Below are positions 19,587-30,237 of a stretch of 64,000 nucleotides of DNA, piece after piece; position 1 is the stretch's first letter; each line of letters opens with the position of its first letter. The translations under genes were made by a program, and so were the position numbers. The notes under the pieces are model-generated. The model had not been told where the DNA came from. It ran no database searches and saw nothing but the letters and a program-made list of their open reading frames with translations. The DNA comes from JAAYCI01 sp031551695 (GTDB taxonomy: Bacteria > Bacillota > Clostridia > Oscillospirales > Ruminococcaceae), in contig JAVBNG010000045.1 in NCBI GenBank assembly GCA_031551695.1, positions 22,076 through 86,075 of the forward strand. The letters are read 5' to 3'.

Positions 19587-20273
19587 TTACCGCCCGCGCG
19601 TGTCGGCCAAAATTTCAACCAATTGCAATAAATCTACAATGGTGTAGTTCGGAATGCCGCCACCCTGTGCGCCGCGCGGGTTGTACCAGCAGGTGTCCAT
19701 GCCGCACCGGCCGGCCCCGGCAATATCCGCCTCCAGGCTATCCCCTATCATCAGCACATCCTGCGGCGCAAGGCCGCTTCGGCCAAGGCATTCCTTAAAA
19801 AAACGGCTGTCCGGCTTGTCGTAACCGATATCATCCGAGACATATACGCCTTCAAAACAGGGCAACAGCCCCGCCAGTTCCAGCCGCCTGCGCTGCATCT
19901 CCAACTCCCCGTTGGAAGCCGCGTGCAGGCGGTATTTTGCGCACAAATTTTGCAGTGCCGCCGCCGCGTGGGGTTCCGCTGCTGTTTGCCCGGAAAGCGC
20001 TTTCGCAAAAATGCGCGGCGCGGCAGCGGCATCTGCTTCCACACCCAGCCGTGCAAACAGCTTTGGGAACCGGATATCCAGCACGCTTTGCACCGTAAGC
20101 GCCCCCTGCTTTTGCAAATTCCACAAAGCCGTGTCGATACCGCGGAAAGCTTCATATATGGAATCGTCAAACGGGGTGCCCAGCACGGCACAGGTTTCGC
20201 GCAGGGCATTTTTGCTGCAGGCGGCAAAATTGAATATGGTGTCGTCTATGTCAAAAAACAGGGCCTTGTACAT
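19587..20273 (-). CDS. YjjG/YfnB-type HAD nucleotidase
   Basis: HAD-superfamily hydrolase, 228 residues. Motif I DIDDTIF (D8 nucleophile, D10 acid/base), helical cap, motif II SNGE, motif III Lys in YDKPDSRFF and motif IV GDSLEADIAGA are all present. Family members dephosphorylate (non-canonical) pyrimidine nucleoside monophosphates, a house-cleaning role that fits the nucleotide-rich neighbourhood. Own promoter upstream; divergent from the pur operon. Confidence 0.85.
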   Translation of the reverse strand: MYKALFFDIDDTIFNFAACSKNALRETCAVLGTPFDDSIYEAFRGIDTALWNLQKQGALTVQSVLDIRFPKLFARLGVEADAAAAPRIFAKALSGQTAAEPHAAAALQNLCAKYRLHAASNGELEMQRRRLELAGLLPCFEGVYVSDDIGYDKPDSRFFKECLGRSGLAPQDVLMIGDSLEADIAGAGRCGMDTCWYNPRGAQGGGIPNYTIVDLLQLVEILADTRGR

Positions 20274-20317
20274 GATGCTTCCCTCACTTTCGTCCTTGGC
20301 AACATGCCTTACCTGAT

Positions 20318-20346
20318 ACTATATCCTCTTTCAGGGCGGGCTGCAA
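20318..20346 (-). promoter_or_regulatory. Predicted promoter of the YjjG-type nucleotidase gene
   Basis: Minus-strand TTGCAG (20346-20341), 17 bp, TATAGT (20323-20318). Confidence 0.6.
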
Positions 20347-20487
20347 TGCGGCACCGGCCTTTTTTGTCCCCGCGCGGGAATGCCGCAAATAGCGGGGCAA
20401 TTAGTAATACTTTCAGGCGGCCTATACAATGTTGCGGCGAAAGGTAGCACAAAGATTGTATCTTCATCTGAATCGCTGCCGCCCACA

Positions 20488-20515
20488 TTGAAAAACGGAC
20501 CGGCGGTGCTATACT
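20488..20515 (+). promoter_or_regulatory. Predicted promoter of the purine operon
   Basis: TTGAAA (20488-20493), 16 bp, TATACT (20510-20515) with an extended TG. Start near 20522, so the leader before purE is only ~28 nt, too short for a riboswitch. No Bacillus-type PurR box was recognised. Confidence 0.6.
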
Positions 20516-20549
20516 TTATTATAGTACGGTAAAGTGCGGGAGGGACAAA

Positions 20550-21059
20550 ATGGAGCGTAAAGTGGCACTTTTGATGGGAAGCGACAGCGATTTGCCCGTG
20601 GTGCAAAAAGCCATCGACACGCTGGCGGCGCTGGGCATCCCCTATGAGGCCCACGTGATGAGCGCCCACCGCACCCCCGCGCACGTTGTGCAGTTTGCCG
20701 CCTCTGCGCGCGAAAACGGCTTTGGCGCCCTCATTGCGGCGGCGGGCATGGCCGCCCATTTGGCCGGGGTGGTGGCGGCACACACCACGCTGCCTGTCAT
20801 CGGCATTCCCTGCAGCGGCGGGGCGGCGGGCGGGCTGGACGCCCTGCTTGCCACCGTGCAAATGCCCCCGGGCATTCCCGTGGCCACCGTTGGCATGGAC
20901 GCCGGCGTGAACGCGGCACTACTGGCCGCGGGCATTTTGGCTGTTGAGGACACCCGCATTGCCGGGGCGCTGGGCCGCCGCCGGGCCGAGGCGGAGGAAG
21001 CTATCACCCAAAAGGATGCCGCGCTCCAAGAGGCGCTTGCGTCCCATATATCAGGTTAA
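20550..21059 (+). CDS. purE: N5-carboxyaminoimidazole ribonucleotide mutase
   Basis: Converts N5-CAIR to CAIR in de novo purine synthesis. GSDSDLPV near the N-terminus, SAHRTP (catalytic H40) and the AAGMAAHLAGVVAAHT segment identify PurE; the overall pattern looks like class I. 169 residues, usual length. First gene of a plus-strand operon in which purC, F, M, N, D and L follow with little or no spacing. Class I PurE normally needs PurK, which is not in the window. Confidence 0.95.
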   Translation: MERKVALLMGSDSDLPVVQKAIDTLAALGIPYEAHVMSAHRTPAHVVQFAASARENGFGALIAAAGMAAHLAGVVAAHTTLPVIGIPCSGGAAGGLDALLATVQMPPGIPVATVGMDAGVNAALLAAGILAVEDTRIAGALGRRRAEAEEAITQKDAALQEALASHISG

Positions 21060-21064
21060 TCACT

Positions 21065-21099
21065 TTGCCTGTCTGCCGGTGTCCTCGGCGGGCAGGCAA
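21065..21099 (+). repeat. Intercistronic stem-loop between purE and purC
   Basis: Two 14-nt arms (21065-21078 and 21086-21099) pair fully with two G-U pairs around a 7-nt loop. An A-run follows instead of a T-run, so it is not a plus-strand terminator; more likely an mRNA stability or processing element. Confidence 0.5.
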
Positions 21100-21125
21100 A
21101 AAAAATGCAACAGGGGGCGGCGAAA

Positions 21126-21839
21126 ATGGAAAAGCGGGAACAACTGTATGAAGGCAAGGCAAAAAAGGTGTATGCAACCGACGACGCGCAGCTGGTGATT
21201 GTGGACTACAAAGACGACGCCACCGCTGGAAACGGCGCAAAAAAAGGCACCATCGAGGGCAAAGGGCCCATCAACAACCGGGTGACGAACCATATGATGC
21301 GCCTGCTGGAGGCCGAGGGCGTGCCCACCCACTATGTGGAAGAGCTGAGTGAGCGGGAAACACTGGTGAAAAAGGTAGACATCGTGCCGCTGGAAGTGAT
21401 CGTGCGCAACATCGCCGCAGGCAGCTTGGCAAAGCGCCTGGGCCTGGATGAAGGCGTGCGCCTTTCCAAAACGGTGCTGGAATATTGCTACAAAGACGAC
21501 GCCCTGGGCGACCCCATGGTGAACGAGTACCACATCCGCGCCATGGGCTGGGCCAGCGAAGAGAACCTTGCCAAAATCGCCGGATATTCCTTCAAAATAA
21601 ACGACGTCCTCACCGCCTACCTGAAAGACCTCGGCATCGAGCTGATCGATTTCAAGCTGGAATATGGCCGCACCGCCGACGGGACCATCGTGCTGGCGGA
21701 CGAAATCTCCCCGGACACCTGCCGCTTTTGGGACAGCAAAACCGGCGAGAAGCTGGATAAGGACCGCTTCCGCCGCGACATGGGCGGCGTGGAAGACGCC
21801 TACCGCGAAGTGATGCGCCGCTTGCTGGGGGAACAGTAA
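21126..21839 (+). CDS. purC: Phosphoribosylaminoimidazole-succinocarboxamide synthase
   Basis: ATP-dependent ligation of aspartate to CAIR giving SAICAR. N-terminal QLYEGKAKKVY, central VVRNIAAGSLAKRLG-like segment (IVRNIAAGS) and the SAICAR synthetase signature LIDFKLEYGR then DEISPDTCRFWD are clear. 237 residues from the ATG at 21126, which has a G-rich site upstream; an in-frame start at 21105 would add seven residues. Stop immediately precedes the purF ATG. Confidence 0.95.
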   Translation: MEKREQLYEGKAKKVYATDDAQLVIVDYKDDATAGNGAKKGTIEGKGPINNRVTNHMMRLLEAEGVPTHYVEELSERETLVKKVDIVPLEVIVRNIAAGSLAKRLGLDEGVRLSKTVLEYCYKDDALGDPMVNEYHIRAMGWASEENLAKIAGYSFKINDVLTAYLKDLGIELIDFKLEYGRTADGTIVLADEISPDTCRFWDSKTGEKLDKDRFRRDMGGVEDAYREVMRRLLGEQ

Positions 21840-23297
<1,458 letters not shown>

Positions 23298-23311
23298 CTT
23301 TGGAGGAAACC

Positions 23312-24376
23312 ATGCAAAACAACACGAGCGCAAGCACAAGTGCAAGCGAGAGCTACAAGGCCGCCGGGGTGGACATCACCGCCGGGTACGAGGCGGTGCG
23401 GCGCATGGAAGCCCACGTGGGGCGCACCGCCGTACCCGGCGTGCTTTCGGGCCTTGGCGGCTTTGGCGGGCTGTTCCAGCCGGACCTTTCCGGCGTGGCC
23501 GAGCCGGTGCTGGTAAGCGGCACGGACGGCGTTGGCACCAAGCTGAAAATCGCCTTCTTGCTGGACAAGCACGACACCGTGGGCATCGACTGTGTGGCCA
23601 TGTGCGTCAACGACATTGTGTGCGCCGGGGCAAAGCCCCTGTTCTTTCTCGACTACATCGCCTGCGGCAAAAACCTGCCCGCGCGCATCGAGGCCATTGT
23701 GGCCGGCGTGGCCGAGGGCTGCGTGCAGGCGGGCTGCGCCCTCATCGGCGGCGAAACCGCCGAAATGCCGGGCTTTTACCCGGAGGATGAATATGACCTG
23801 GCCGGCTTTTCCGTTGGCCTTGCGGACAAAAAAAGCATCCCCGACGCGGCGAACCTGCAGGCGGGTGACGTGCTGGTGGGGCTGCCCTCTTCCGGTGTGC
23901 ATTCCAACGGCTTTTCGCTGGTGCGGCGGGCGCTGGGGTTGGACGGCGAAAACGCCCGCGCCGCGCTGAACGCCTTTGTGCCGGAACTTGCCGCCACCGT
24001 GGGCGAAACGCTGCTCACCCCCACCCGCGTTTACGCGCGCGCGGCGCTGGCCCTGTTTGCGGCGCTGCCCGTGGGCGGCCTTGCCCACATCACCGGCGGC
24101 GGCTTTTACGAAAATATCCCCCGCATGCTGCCACAGGGCCTGTCCGCGCGCATCGACACAGCGTCTCTTCCCACGCCGCCCATTTTCGCCTATATTGCGA
24201 AGGCGGGCGGCATCCCGCAGCGGGACATGTTCAACACCTTCAACATGGGCCTTGGCATGTGCGCGGCAGTGCGCCCGCAAAACGCGGATGAAGCCCTCAG
24301 GGTACTGCGCGAAGCGGGCGAAGCGCCCTTTGTGCTGGGCGAGTTGGTGCCCGGCGGCGGCGAGGTTTTGCTGTGA
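23312..24376 (+). CDS. purM: Phosphoribosylformylglycinamidine cyclo-ligase (AIR synthetase)
   Basis: ATP-dependent ring closure of FGAM to AIR. Has SGTDGVGTKLKIAF, the DCVAMCVNDIVCAGAKPLFFLDY segment and LIGGETAEMPGFY, all diagnostic of PurM. 354 residues from the ATG at 23312, chosen because TGGAGG lies 6 bp upstream. The first ~12 residues are a low-complexity Asn/Ser/Thr run absent from most homologues. The stop overlaps the purN start (TGATG). Confidence 0.95.
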   Translation: MQNNTSASTSASESYKAAGVDITAGYEAVRRMEAHVGRTAVPGVLSGLGGFGGLFQPDLSGVAEPVLVSGTDGVGTKLKIAFLLDKHDTVGIDCVAMCVNDIVCAGAKPLFFLDYIACGKNLPARIEAIVAGVAEGCVQAGCALIGGETAEMPGFYPEDEYDLAGFSVGLADKKSIPDAANLQAGDVLVGLPSSGVHSNGFSLVRRALGLDGENARAALNAFVPELAATVGETLLTPTRVYARAALALFAALPVGGLAHITGGGFYENIPRMLPQGLSARIDTASLPTPPIFAYIAKAGGIPQRDMFNTFNMGLGMCAAVRPQNADEALRVLREAGEAPFVLGELVPGGGEVLL

Positions 24377-25089
24377 TGCCCGCGAAAGCGCAACCGCAAG
24401 TGCAAAGATCTGCACGGGTGGCGGTGCTGGTAAGCGGCGGCGGCACCAATTTGCAGGCGCTGCTGAACGCCAAAGCAGCGGGCAAACTGCCCAGCGCCGA
24501 ACTTTGTCTGGTGGTTTCTTCCAGCGCCAAGGCGGGCGCAGGGGCCATCGCCCGGGCCGAAGCCGCCGGGGTGCCGGTGCGCGTGGTGGCGCGGGCGGCG
24601 TTTGCCTGTGCCGACGGCTTTGACAAAGCCCTGCTGGCGGAGCTTACCGCTTGTTCCATCGACGTGGTGGTGCTGGCGGGGTTTTTGTGCATTTTGGGCC
24701 AAACGGTGCTGGCGGCCTATCCGGGGCGCATCCTGAACGTGCACCCCAGCCTCATTCCCGCCTTTTGCGGCGAGGGGTTTTACGGCCTGCGGGTGCACGA
24801 GGCGGCGCTGGCAAAAGGCGTGAAGCTGACAGGCGCCACGGTGCACCTGGTGAATGAGATTCCAGACGGCGGCGAAATATTGCTGCAAAAGGCGGTGGAA
24901 GTGCTGCCGGGGGACACGCCGGAAACCCTGCAGCGCCGGGTGATGGAACAGGCGGAATGGCAACTGCTGCCCCGGGCGCTGGAAGGCCTGTGCGCGCGGC
25001 TTTGCGCCGAAAGGCCAGGCTGCTGGGAAACGGACGGTAAAGGTACGGCGCGGACAAGCGGAACAGCAAATAAAAAAGCGAAGACATAA
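24376..25089 (+). CDS. purN: Phosphoribosylglycinamide formyltransferase
   Basis: Transfers formyl from 10-formyl-THF to GAR. SGGGTNLQALL near residue 20, ILNVHPSLIPAF (catalytic Asn and His) and EIPDGGEI (catalytic Asp) are visible. The ATG at 24376 overlaps the purM stop; a GTG one codon earlier is an alternative. About 25 C-terminal residues beyond the usual end are Lys/Thr/Gly-rich and look disordered. Confidence 0.93.
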   Translation: MPAKAQPQVQRSARVAVLVSGGGTNLQALLNAKAAGKLPSAELCLVVSSSAKAGAGAIARAEAAGVPVRVVARAAFACADGFDKALLAELTACSIDVVVLAGFLCILGQTVLAAYPGRILNVHPSLIPAFCGEGFYGLRVHEAALAKGVKLTGATVHLVNEIPDGGEILLQKAVEVLPGDTPETLQRRVMEQAEWQLLPRALEGLCARLCAERPGCWETDGKGTARTSGTANKKAKT

Positions 25090-25116
25090 AAAGACTTAAA
25101 AAAGGGAAACAGGCGG

Positions 25117-26415
25117 ATGAAAATTGCGGTCATCGGTTCCGGCGGGCGCGAACACGCGCTGGTGAAAAAACTGCGTGAAAGCCCGCTTTGCGGCGAAATT
25201 ATTGCCATCCCGGGCAACGGCGGCATGGCCGCCGAGGCGCAGTGCATGCCCCTTGCCGCCACGGACGTGGACGGCATCGTGGCCTGCTGCACTGCACAAG
25301 GTGTAGAGTATGTGGTAGTCGGCCCGGACGACCCGCTAGCCCTGGGCCTTGTGGACGCACTGGAACAGGCGGGCATCCCCGCCTTTGGCCCCGGCGCCGC
25401 CGCCGCACAAATAGAGGCCAGCAAGGTGTTCGCCAAGGGGCTGATGCAAAAATACAACATCCCCACAGCCGGATTTTTGTGCTTCGACGCCGCCGCTGAA
25501 GCCATCGCCCACCTGCGGCGGCGCACAGAGTACCCGGTTGTGGTGAAAGCTGACGGCCTGGCCCTGGGCAAGGGTGTGCTGATTTGCAAAACCTTTGCCG
25601 AAGCCGAAGCCGCCGTGCGCGGCATGATGGAAGAGCGGATGTTTGGCGACAGCGGCAGCCGGGTGGTGGTGGAGGATTTCCTCACCGGCCCCGAGGTGAG
25701 CGTGCTGGCCCTGTGCGACGGCGAAACCCTGCTGGAGCTTTCTTCCAGCATGGACCACAAGCGCGCCTTTGACGGCGACGAAGGCCCCAACACCGGCGGC
25801 ATGGGCTGCATAGCGCCAAACCCGTTTTATAGCGGCGATACCGCAAAGCGCTGCATGGAAGAGATTTTTTTGCCCACCCTTGCGGCCATGCGGGCCGAGG
25901 GGCGGCCCTTTTGCGGCTGCCTGTACTTTGGCCTGATGCTGACCGAGGCCGGGCCGAAGGTGATTGAATACAACTGCCGCTTTGGCGACCCGGAGACCCA
26001 AACGGTGCTGCCGCTTTTGGACGGCGATTTGCTGGAGCTGATGCTGGCCTGCACAAACGGCACGCTGGCAAAGCATCAAATTCCGCCGCCGCAGGGCGCG
26101 GCCGCCTGCGTGGTGCTGGCAAGCGGCGGCTACCCCGGCAAATATAAGACCGGCCTGCCCATCTGTGGCCTTGCCAAGGCGGCCGCGCTGCCCGGCGCGG
26201 CGGTGGCCCACGCAGGCACCCGGCTTGGGACAAACGGCACGGACATCGAGACCGCCGGCGGCCGGGTGCTGGGCATTACCGCTGTGGCGCCCACTTTACG
26301 CGGCGCGGTGGAAAACGCCTACGCTGCCGCGGGGCACATTCATTTTGAAAATATGCACCTGCGGCGCGACATTGGCGCAAAGGCCTTGGCGTTTCTGGAA
26401 AAAAGCGAGGGGTGA
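25117..26415 (+). CDS. purD: Phosphoribosylamine-glycine ligase
   Basis: ATP-grasp enzyme joining glycine to phosphoribosylamine. N-terminal IAVIGSGGREHAL, central VVKADGLALGKGVLIC, SSSMDHKRAFDGDEGPNTGGMG and EYNCRFGDPETQ are textbook PurD motifs. 432 residues, full length. Start 27 bp after purN with AAAGGGAAA upstream. Confidence 0.96.
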   Translation: MKIAVIGSGGREHALVKKLRESPLCGEIIAIPGNGGMAAEAQCMPLAATDVDGIVACCTAQGVEYVVVGPDDPLALGLVDALEQAGIPAFGPGAAAAQIEASKVFAKGLMQKYNIPTAGFLCFDAAAEAIAHLRRRTEYPVVVKADGLALGKGVLICKTFAEAEAAVRGMMEERMFGDSGSRVVVEDFLTGPEVSVLALCDGETLLELSSSMDHKRAFDGDEGPNTGGMGCIAPNPFYSGDTAKRCMEEIFLPTLAAMRAEGRPFCGCLYFGLMLTEAGPKVIEYNCRFGDPETQTVLPLLDGDLLELMLACTNGTLAKHQIPPPQGAAACVVLASGGYPGKYKTGLPICGLAKAAALPGAAVAHAGTRLGTNGTDIETAGGRVLGITAVAPTLRGAVENAYAAAGHIHFENMHLRRDIGAKALAFLEKSEG

Positions 26416-26420
26416 AGAGG

Positions 26421-29400
26421 ATGGTAAACCGCGTCTATGTAGAAAAACGCCCGCCATATGCCGTGGAGGCGGCCGCGCTGCTGGCGGAGCTGCGCGCTTT
26501 GCCCGGCTGCGCCGGGCTTTCGGGCGTGCGGCTATTAAACCGCTACGACGTGGAGGGCATTTCACCCGCGCTGTGGGGGGAAACGCTGAACACGGTGTTC
26601 AGCGAGCCGCCGGTGGACGCGCTGCACACCGCGCCGCCCGCCGCCGCCCACACCATTGCCGTGGAGTACCTGCCCGGCCAGTTCGACCAGCGGGCCGACT
26701 CCGCCGCCGAGTGCGTCCAGCTCATCAGCCAGGCCCAGCGCCCCACCGTGCGCAGTGCAAAACTGTATTTGCTTGAGAGCCGGCTCAGCGAAGACGCCCT
26801 CAACCGTATAAAGGGCCATCTCATCAACCCGGTAGAGGCGCGGGAGGCCGGGCTGGAACTGCCGGACACCCTGCTGGTGAACTACCCCGCCCCGCCGGAT
26901 ATCCCGGTGCTTTCCGGCTTTTGCGCCATGGACGAGGCGGGCCGTTTGGCCATGATAGAATCCTATGGCCTTGCCATGGACGAGGCGGACCTGGCCTTTT
27001 GCCAGCGCTATTTCCAAAGTGAAGGGCGTGAACCCACCCTCACCGAGCTGCGAATGATCGACACCTATTGGAGCGACCACTGCCGCCACACCACCTTTGG
27101 CACCGTGCTGGATGACGTGACGCTGGAGGATGCCGAGGCCAAAAACAGCTGGGCGCTTTACCAAGAGCTGCGCGGGGAACTGGGCCGCGAAGGCAAACCC
27201 GTCACTTTGATGGATATGGCCACCATCGGCGCAAAGGCGCTAAAAACACGGGGCCTGCTGCCCCAGTTAGATGAAAGCGAAGAAATCAACGCGTGCAGCG
27301 TGCATATGGAGGCAGACAACGGCGGCACCCCGGAGCCGTGGCTGCTGCTGTTTAAAAACGAGACCCACAACCACCCCACGGAAATCGAGCCCTTTGGCGG
27401 CGCGGCCACCTGCATCGGCGGGGCCATCCGCGACCCGTTGGCAAACCGGGGCTATGTGTTCGGCGCCATGCGTGTCACCGGCGCGGGCGACCCGCGCACG
27501 CCGCTTGGCGACACCTTGCCCGGCAAGCTGCCCCAGCAAAAGCTGTGCCAAACCGCGGCGGCGGGCTATTCCAGCTACGGCAACCAAATCGGCCTTGCCA
27601 CGGGGCAGGTGACAGAGCTGTACCACCCCGGCTATGTGGCCAAGCGAATGGAGGTGGGCGCGGTGCTGGGGGCGGTGCCGCTGGCGAACGTGCGGCGCGA
27701 AGTGCCAAAGGCCGGCGACGTGGTGCTGCTGCTGGGCGGGCGCACCGGGCGCGACGGCTGCGGCGGGGCCACCGGCAGCAGCAAGGCCCACGGAGCGGGC
27801 AGCCTTGCCGCCTGCGGGGCCGAGGTGCAAAAGGGCAACGCCCCGGTGGAGCGCAAACTGCAGCGCCTGTTTAAAAACCCCGCCGCCAGCCGCCTCATCC
27901 GCCGCTGTAACGACTTTGGCGCGGGCGGCGTAAGCGTGGCCATTGGCGAACTGGCCGACGGCCTTTGTGTAGACCTTGACGCCGTGCCGAAAAAATACGA
28001 GGGCCTGGACGGGACGGAGCTTGCCATCAGCGAAAGCCAGGAGCGCATGGCCGTGGTGGTGGCGGAAAATGACGCGGAACCGTTCATCCGCCTTGCCGCA
28101 GAAGAAAACCTGGAGGCCACCCGCGTGGCGGTGGTGGCAGCCGAACCCCGCCTCATCATGCGGTGGCGCGGGCGCGAAATTGCAAACCTCTCGCGGGAAT
28201 TCCTCTCCTCAAACGGCGCGGAAAAACACGCCGCCGCCCGTGTGCCCGCCCTGCCCGCTTTGCGCTTTACCGCGCCGGAGGGCGAAAGCCTCTCCCGCCG
28301 CCTTGCCGCGTGGATGGCCGATTTGCGCTTTTGCTGCCAAAAGGGCCTTGCCGAGCGGTTCGATTCCACCATCGGCGCGGCCACAGTGCTGCTGCCCTTT
28401 GGCGGCCGCCACCAAATGACCCCCGCCCAGTGCCTTGCCATGAAGCTGCCCGTGGCGGGCGAAACCGAAACCTGCGCGGGCATGGCCTTCGGGTTTGACC
28501 CCTGCCTCAACGAACAAAACCCCCACACCGGGGCCTACCTTGCCGTGGTGGAAAGCGTGGCAAAGCTGGTGGCAAGCGGCTTTCGCCGCAAAGATACCGC
28601 CCTCAGCTTCCAGGAATATTTCGAGCGCCTTGGTACGGAGCCCCTGCGCTGGGGCAAGCCCGTGGCGGCGCTGCTGGGCGCTTTGCGGGCCCAGATAGAC
28701 CTCGGCGTCGCCGCCATTGGCGGGAAGGACTCCATGTCCGGCAGCTTTGAAACGCTGGACGTGCCGCCGACGCTGATTTCCTTTGCCGTGGCCCCGGGCA
28801 AGGTGGACGCAGTGCTGAGCCCCGAGTTCAAGCTGCCGGGCAGCCGCGTGGTGTGGCTGCGGCCAAACAACACCGCGCCGGGCGCTGTTAACAGCGCCTG
28901 CGCCGCCCCCCTAGCCGAGACGCTGGACACGGTGGAAACCCTCGCCGCAAACGGCAGCCTGCTGGCGGCGTGGGCCGTGGGCAGCGGCGGCGTGGCCGAG
29001 GCGCTGTTCAAAATGTGCGCGGGCAACCGCGTGGGCGTATGCCTTGTGGATGGCTTTGACAAAAACCGCCTGTTTGAACCGGCTATCGGCAGCTTTGTGC
29101 TGGAGCTGGAGGACACGGCAGATGTGGCGAAAGTGGGCGAAACACTGGGTGAGACCACGGCAAAATACAGCCTTGCCGCCGCCGGCGAAACCGTGGATTT
29201 AGCAGAGGTGGAAGCCGCGTGGCGCGGTACCTTAGCGAATGTTTACCCCTTCGAGGAAAAGCCCTGCGGCGAGCAGGCGGATGAAAACATCAACTTACCC
29301 CTGGCAAACTGCGCCAAGGGTCAGCGCGCCGCGCCGAAAATGGGCGTGGCAAAACCCCGGGCGCTGGTGCCCGTATTCCCCGGCACAAACTGCGAGTACG

Positions 29401-30152
29401 ACACCGCGCGCGCCCTTTTCCGCGCCGGGGCCGAGGCGGATGTGTTCGTGGTGCGCAACCTCACCCCCGCCGACGTTGCGGCTAGCGCCGCCGAAATGGC
29501 AAAGAGCCTTGCCGCCTGCCAAATGCTTGTGCTGCCCGGCGGCTTTTCCGGCGGGGACGAGCCGGAGGGCAGTGCGAAACTCATCGCCGCTTTTTTGCGC
29601 GGCGCGGTGGTGGCAGACGCCCTCACCAGTTTGCTGGAACACCGCGACGGCCTGGTGCTTGGCATTTGCAACGGCTTTCAGGCGCTTATCAAACTGGGCC
29701 TGTTGCCCCACGGGCGCATCACCACGCCGGACAATAATGCCCCTACCCTCACCTTCAACCGCATTGGCCGCCACCAAAGCATGCTGGTGCGCACGCGGGT
29801 GGCGTCGAATCTGTCGCCGTGGCTCTCCCTCGAAGAAACCGGCGCCGTGCACACGGTGGCCGTAAGCCACGGGGAAGGGCGCTTCGTGGCCCCGCCGGAC
29901 GTGCTGCGCGCTCTTGCGCAAAACGGGCAAATTGCCACCCAATACGTAGATTTGGCTGGGCAGCCCACCCTGCGCCTGCCCCATAACCCCAACGGCAGCA
30001 CCCTTGCGGTAGAGGGCATCACCAGCCCGGATGGCCGGGTGCTGGGCAAAATGGGCCACACAGAGCGCAGCGGCGACGGCCTTTACCGCAACGTGCCCAT
30101 GGGCGATACCCAGCGCCTGTTTGCGGGCGGCGTGGAGTATTTCCGCGTATAG
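26421..30152 (+). CDS. purL: Phosphoribosylformylglycinamidine synthase, single-chain (PurL-PurQ fused)
   Basis: Converts FGAR to FGAM with ATP and glutamine. 1243 residues: an N-terminal PurS-like region, two AIRS-type ATPase halves (TYWSDHCRHTTFGT and NHPTEIEPFGGAATCIGGAIRDP; later AIGGKDSMSGSFETLDVPP), and a class I glutamine amidotransferase domain from about 975 (VPVFPGTNCEYDT, VLPGGFSGGDEPEGSAKLI, nucleophile in LGICNGFQ). The fused form replaces the separate PurS/PurQ/PurL of Bacillus. ATG at 26421 has GAAGAGG just upstream; the start is only 6 bp after the purD stop. Last gene of the tight operon. Confidence 0.95.
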   Translation: MVNRVYVEKRPPYAVEAAALLAELRALPGCAGLSGVRLLNRYDVEGISPALWGETLNTVFSEPPVDALHTAPPAAAHTIAVEYLPGQFDQRADSAAECVQLISQAQRPTVRSAKLYLLESRLSEDALNRIKGHLINPVEAREAGLELPDTLLVNYPAPPDIPVLSGFCAMDEAGRLAMIESYGLAMDEADLAFCQRYFQSEGREPTLTELRMIDTYWSDHCRHTTFGTVLDDVTLEDAEAKNSWALYQELRGELGREGKPVTLMDMATIGAKALKTRGLLPQLDESEEINACSVHMEADNGGTPEPWLLLFKNETHNHPTEIEPFGGAATCIGGAIRDPLANRGYVFGAMRVTGAGDPRTPLGDTLPGKLPQQKLCQTAAAGYSSYGNQIGLATGQVTELYHPGYVAKRMEVGAVLGAVPLANVRREVPKAGDVVLLLGGRTGRDGCGGATGSSKAHGAGSLAACGAEVQKGNAPVERKLQRLFKNPAASRLIRRCNDFGAGGVSVAIGELADGLCVDLDAVPKKYEGLDGTELAISESQERMAVVVAENDAEPFIRLAAEENLEATRVAVVAAEPRLIMRWRGREIANLSREFLSSNGAEKHAAARVPALPALRFTAPEGESLSRRLAAWMADLRFCCQKGLAERFDSTIGAATVLLPFGGRHQMTPAQCLAMKLPVAGETETCAGMAFGFDPCLNEQNPHTGAYLAVVESVAKLVASGFRRKDTALSFQEYFERLGTEPLRWGKPVAALLGALRAQIDLGVAAIGGKDSMSGSFETLDVPPTLISFAVAPGKVDAVLSPEFKLPGSRVVWLRPNNTAPGAVNSACAAPLAETLDTVETLAANGSLLAAWAVGSGGVAEALFKMCAGNRVGVCLVDGFDKNRLFEPAIGSFVLELEDTADVAKVGETLGETTAKYSLAAAGETVDLAEVEAAWRGTLANVYPFEEKPCGEQADENINLPLANCAKGQRAAPKMGVAKPRALVPVFPGTNCEYDTARALFRAGAEADVFVVRNLTPADVAASAAEMAKSLAACQMLVLPGGFSGGDEPEGSAKLIAAFLRGAVVADALTSLLEHRDGLVLGICNGFQALIKLGLLPHGRITTPDNNAPTLTFNRIGRHQSMLVRTRVASNLSPWLSLEETGAVHTVAVSHGEGRFVAPPDVLRALAQNGQIATQYVDLAGQPTLRLPHNPNGSTLAVEGITSPDGRVLGKMGHTERSGDGLYRNVPMGDTQRLFAGGVEYFRV

Positions 30153-30155
30153 GGT

Positions 30156-30184
30156 TTCACCTGTAAGGCGTGAACGTGTATAAT
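30156..30184 (+). promoter_or_regulatory. Predicted separate promoter for purB
   Basis: TTCACC (30156-30161), 17 bp, TATAAT (30179-30184). TTCAC and GTGAA (30170-30174) form a small inverted repeat overlapping the -35, a possible operator. Confidence 0.5.
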
Positions 30185-30237
30185 AACATGTATGCTAAAA
30201 AAGCAAAATACCCGGAACAAGCAAAAAGGAGCATTCC

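Noticed and set aside
20281..20549. Purine riboswitch or PurR boxes before the pur operon
   Set aside because: The leader is only ~28 nt and no aptamer consensus or conserved PurR box was found by eye.
24780..25811. A 343-codon minus-strand frame across purN and purD
   Set aside because: Low-complexity Ser/Ala/Pro translation without motifs; shadow of GC-rich coding DNA.
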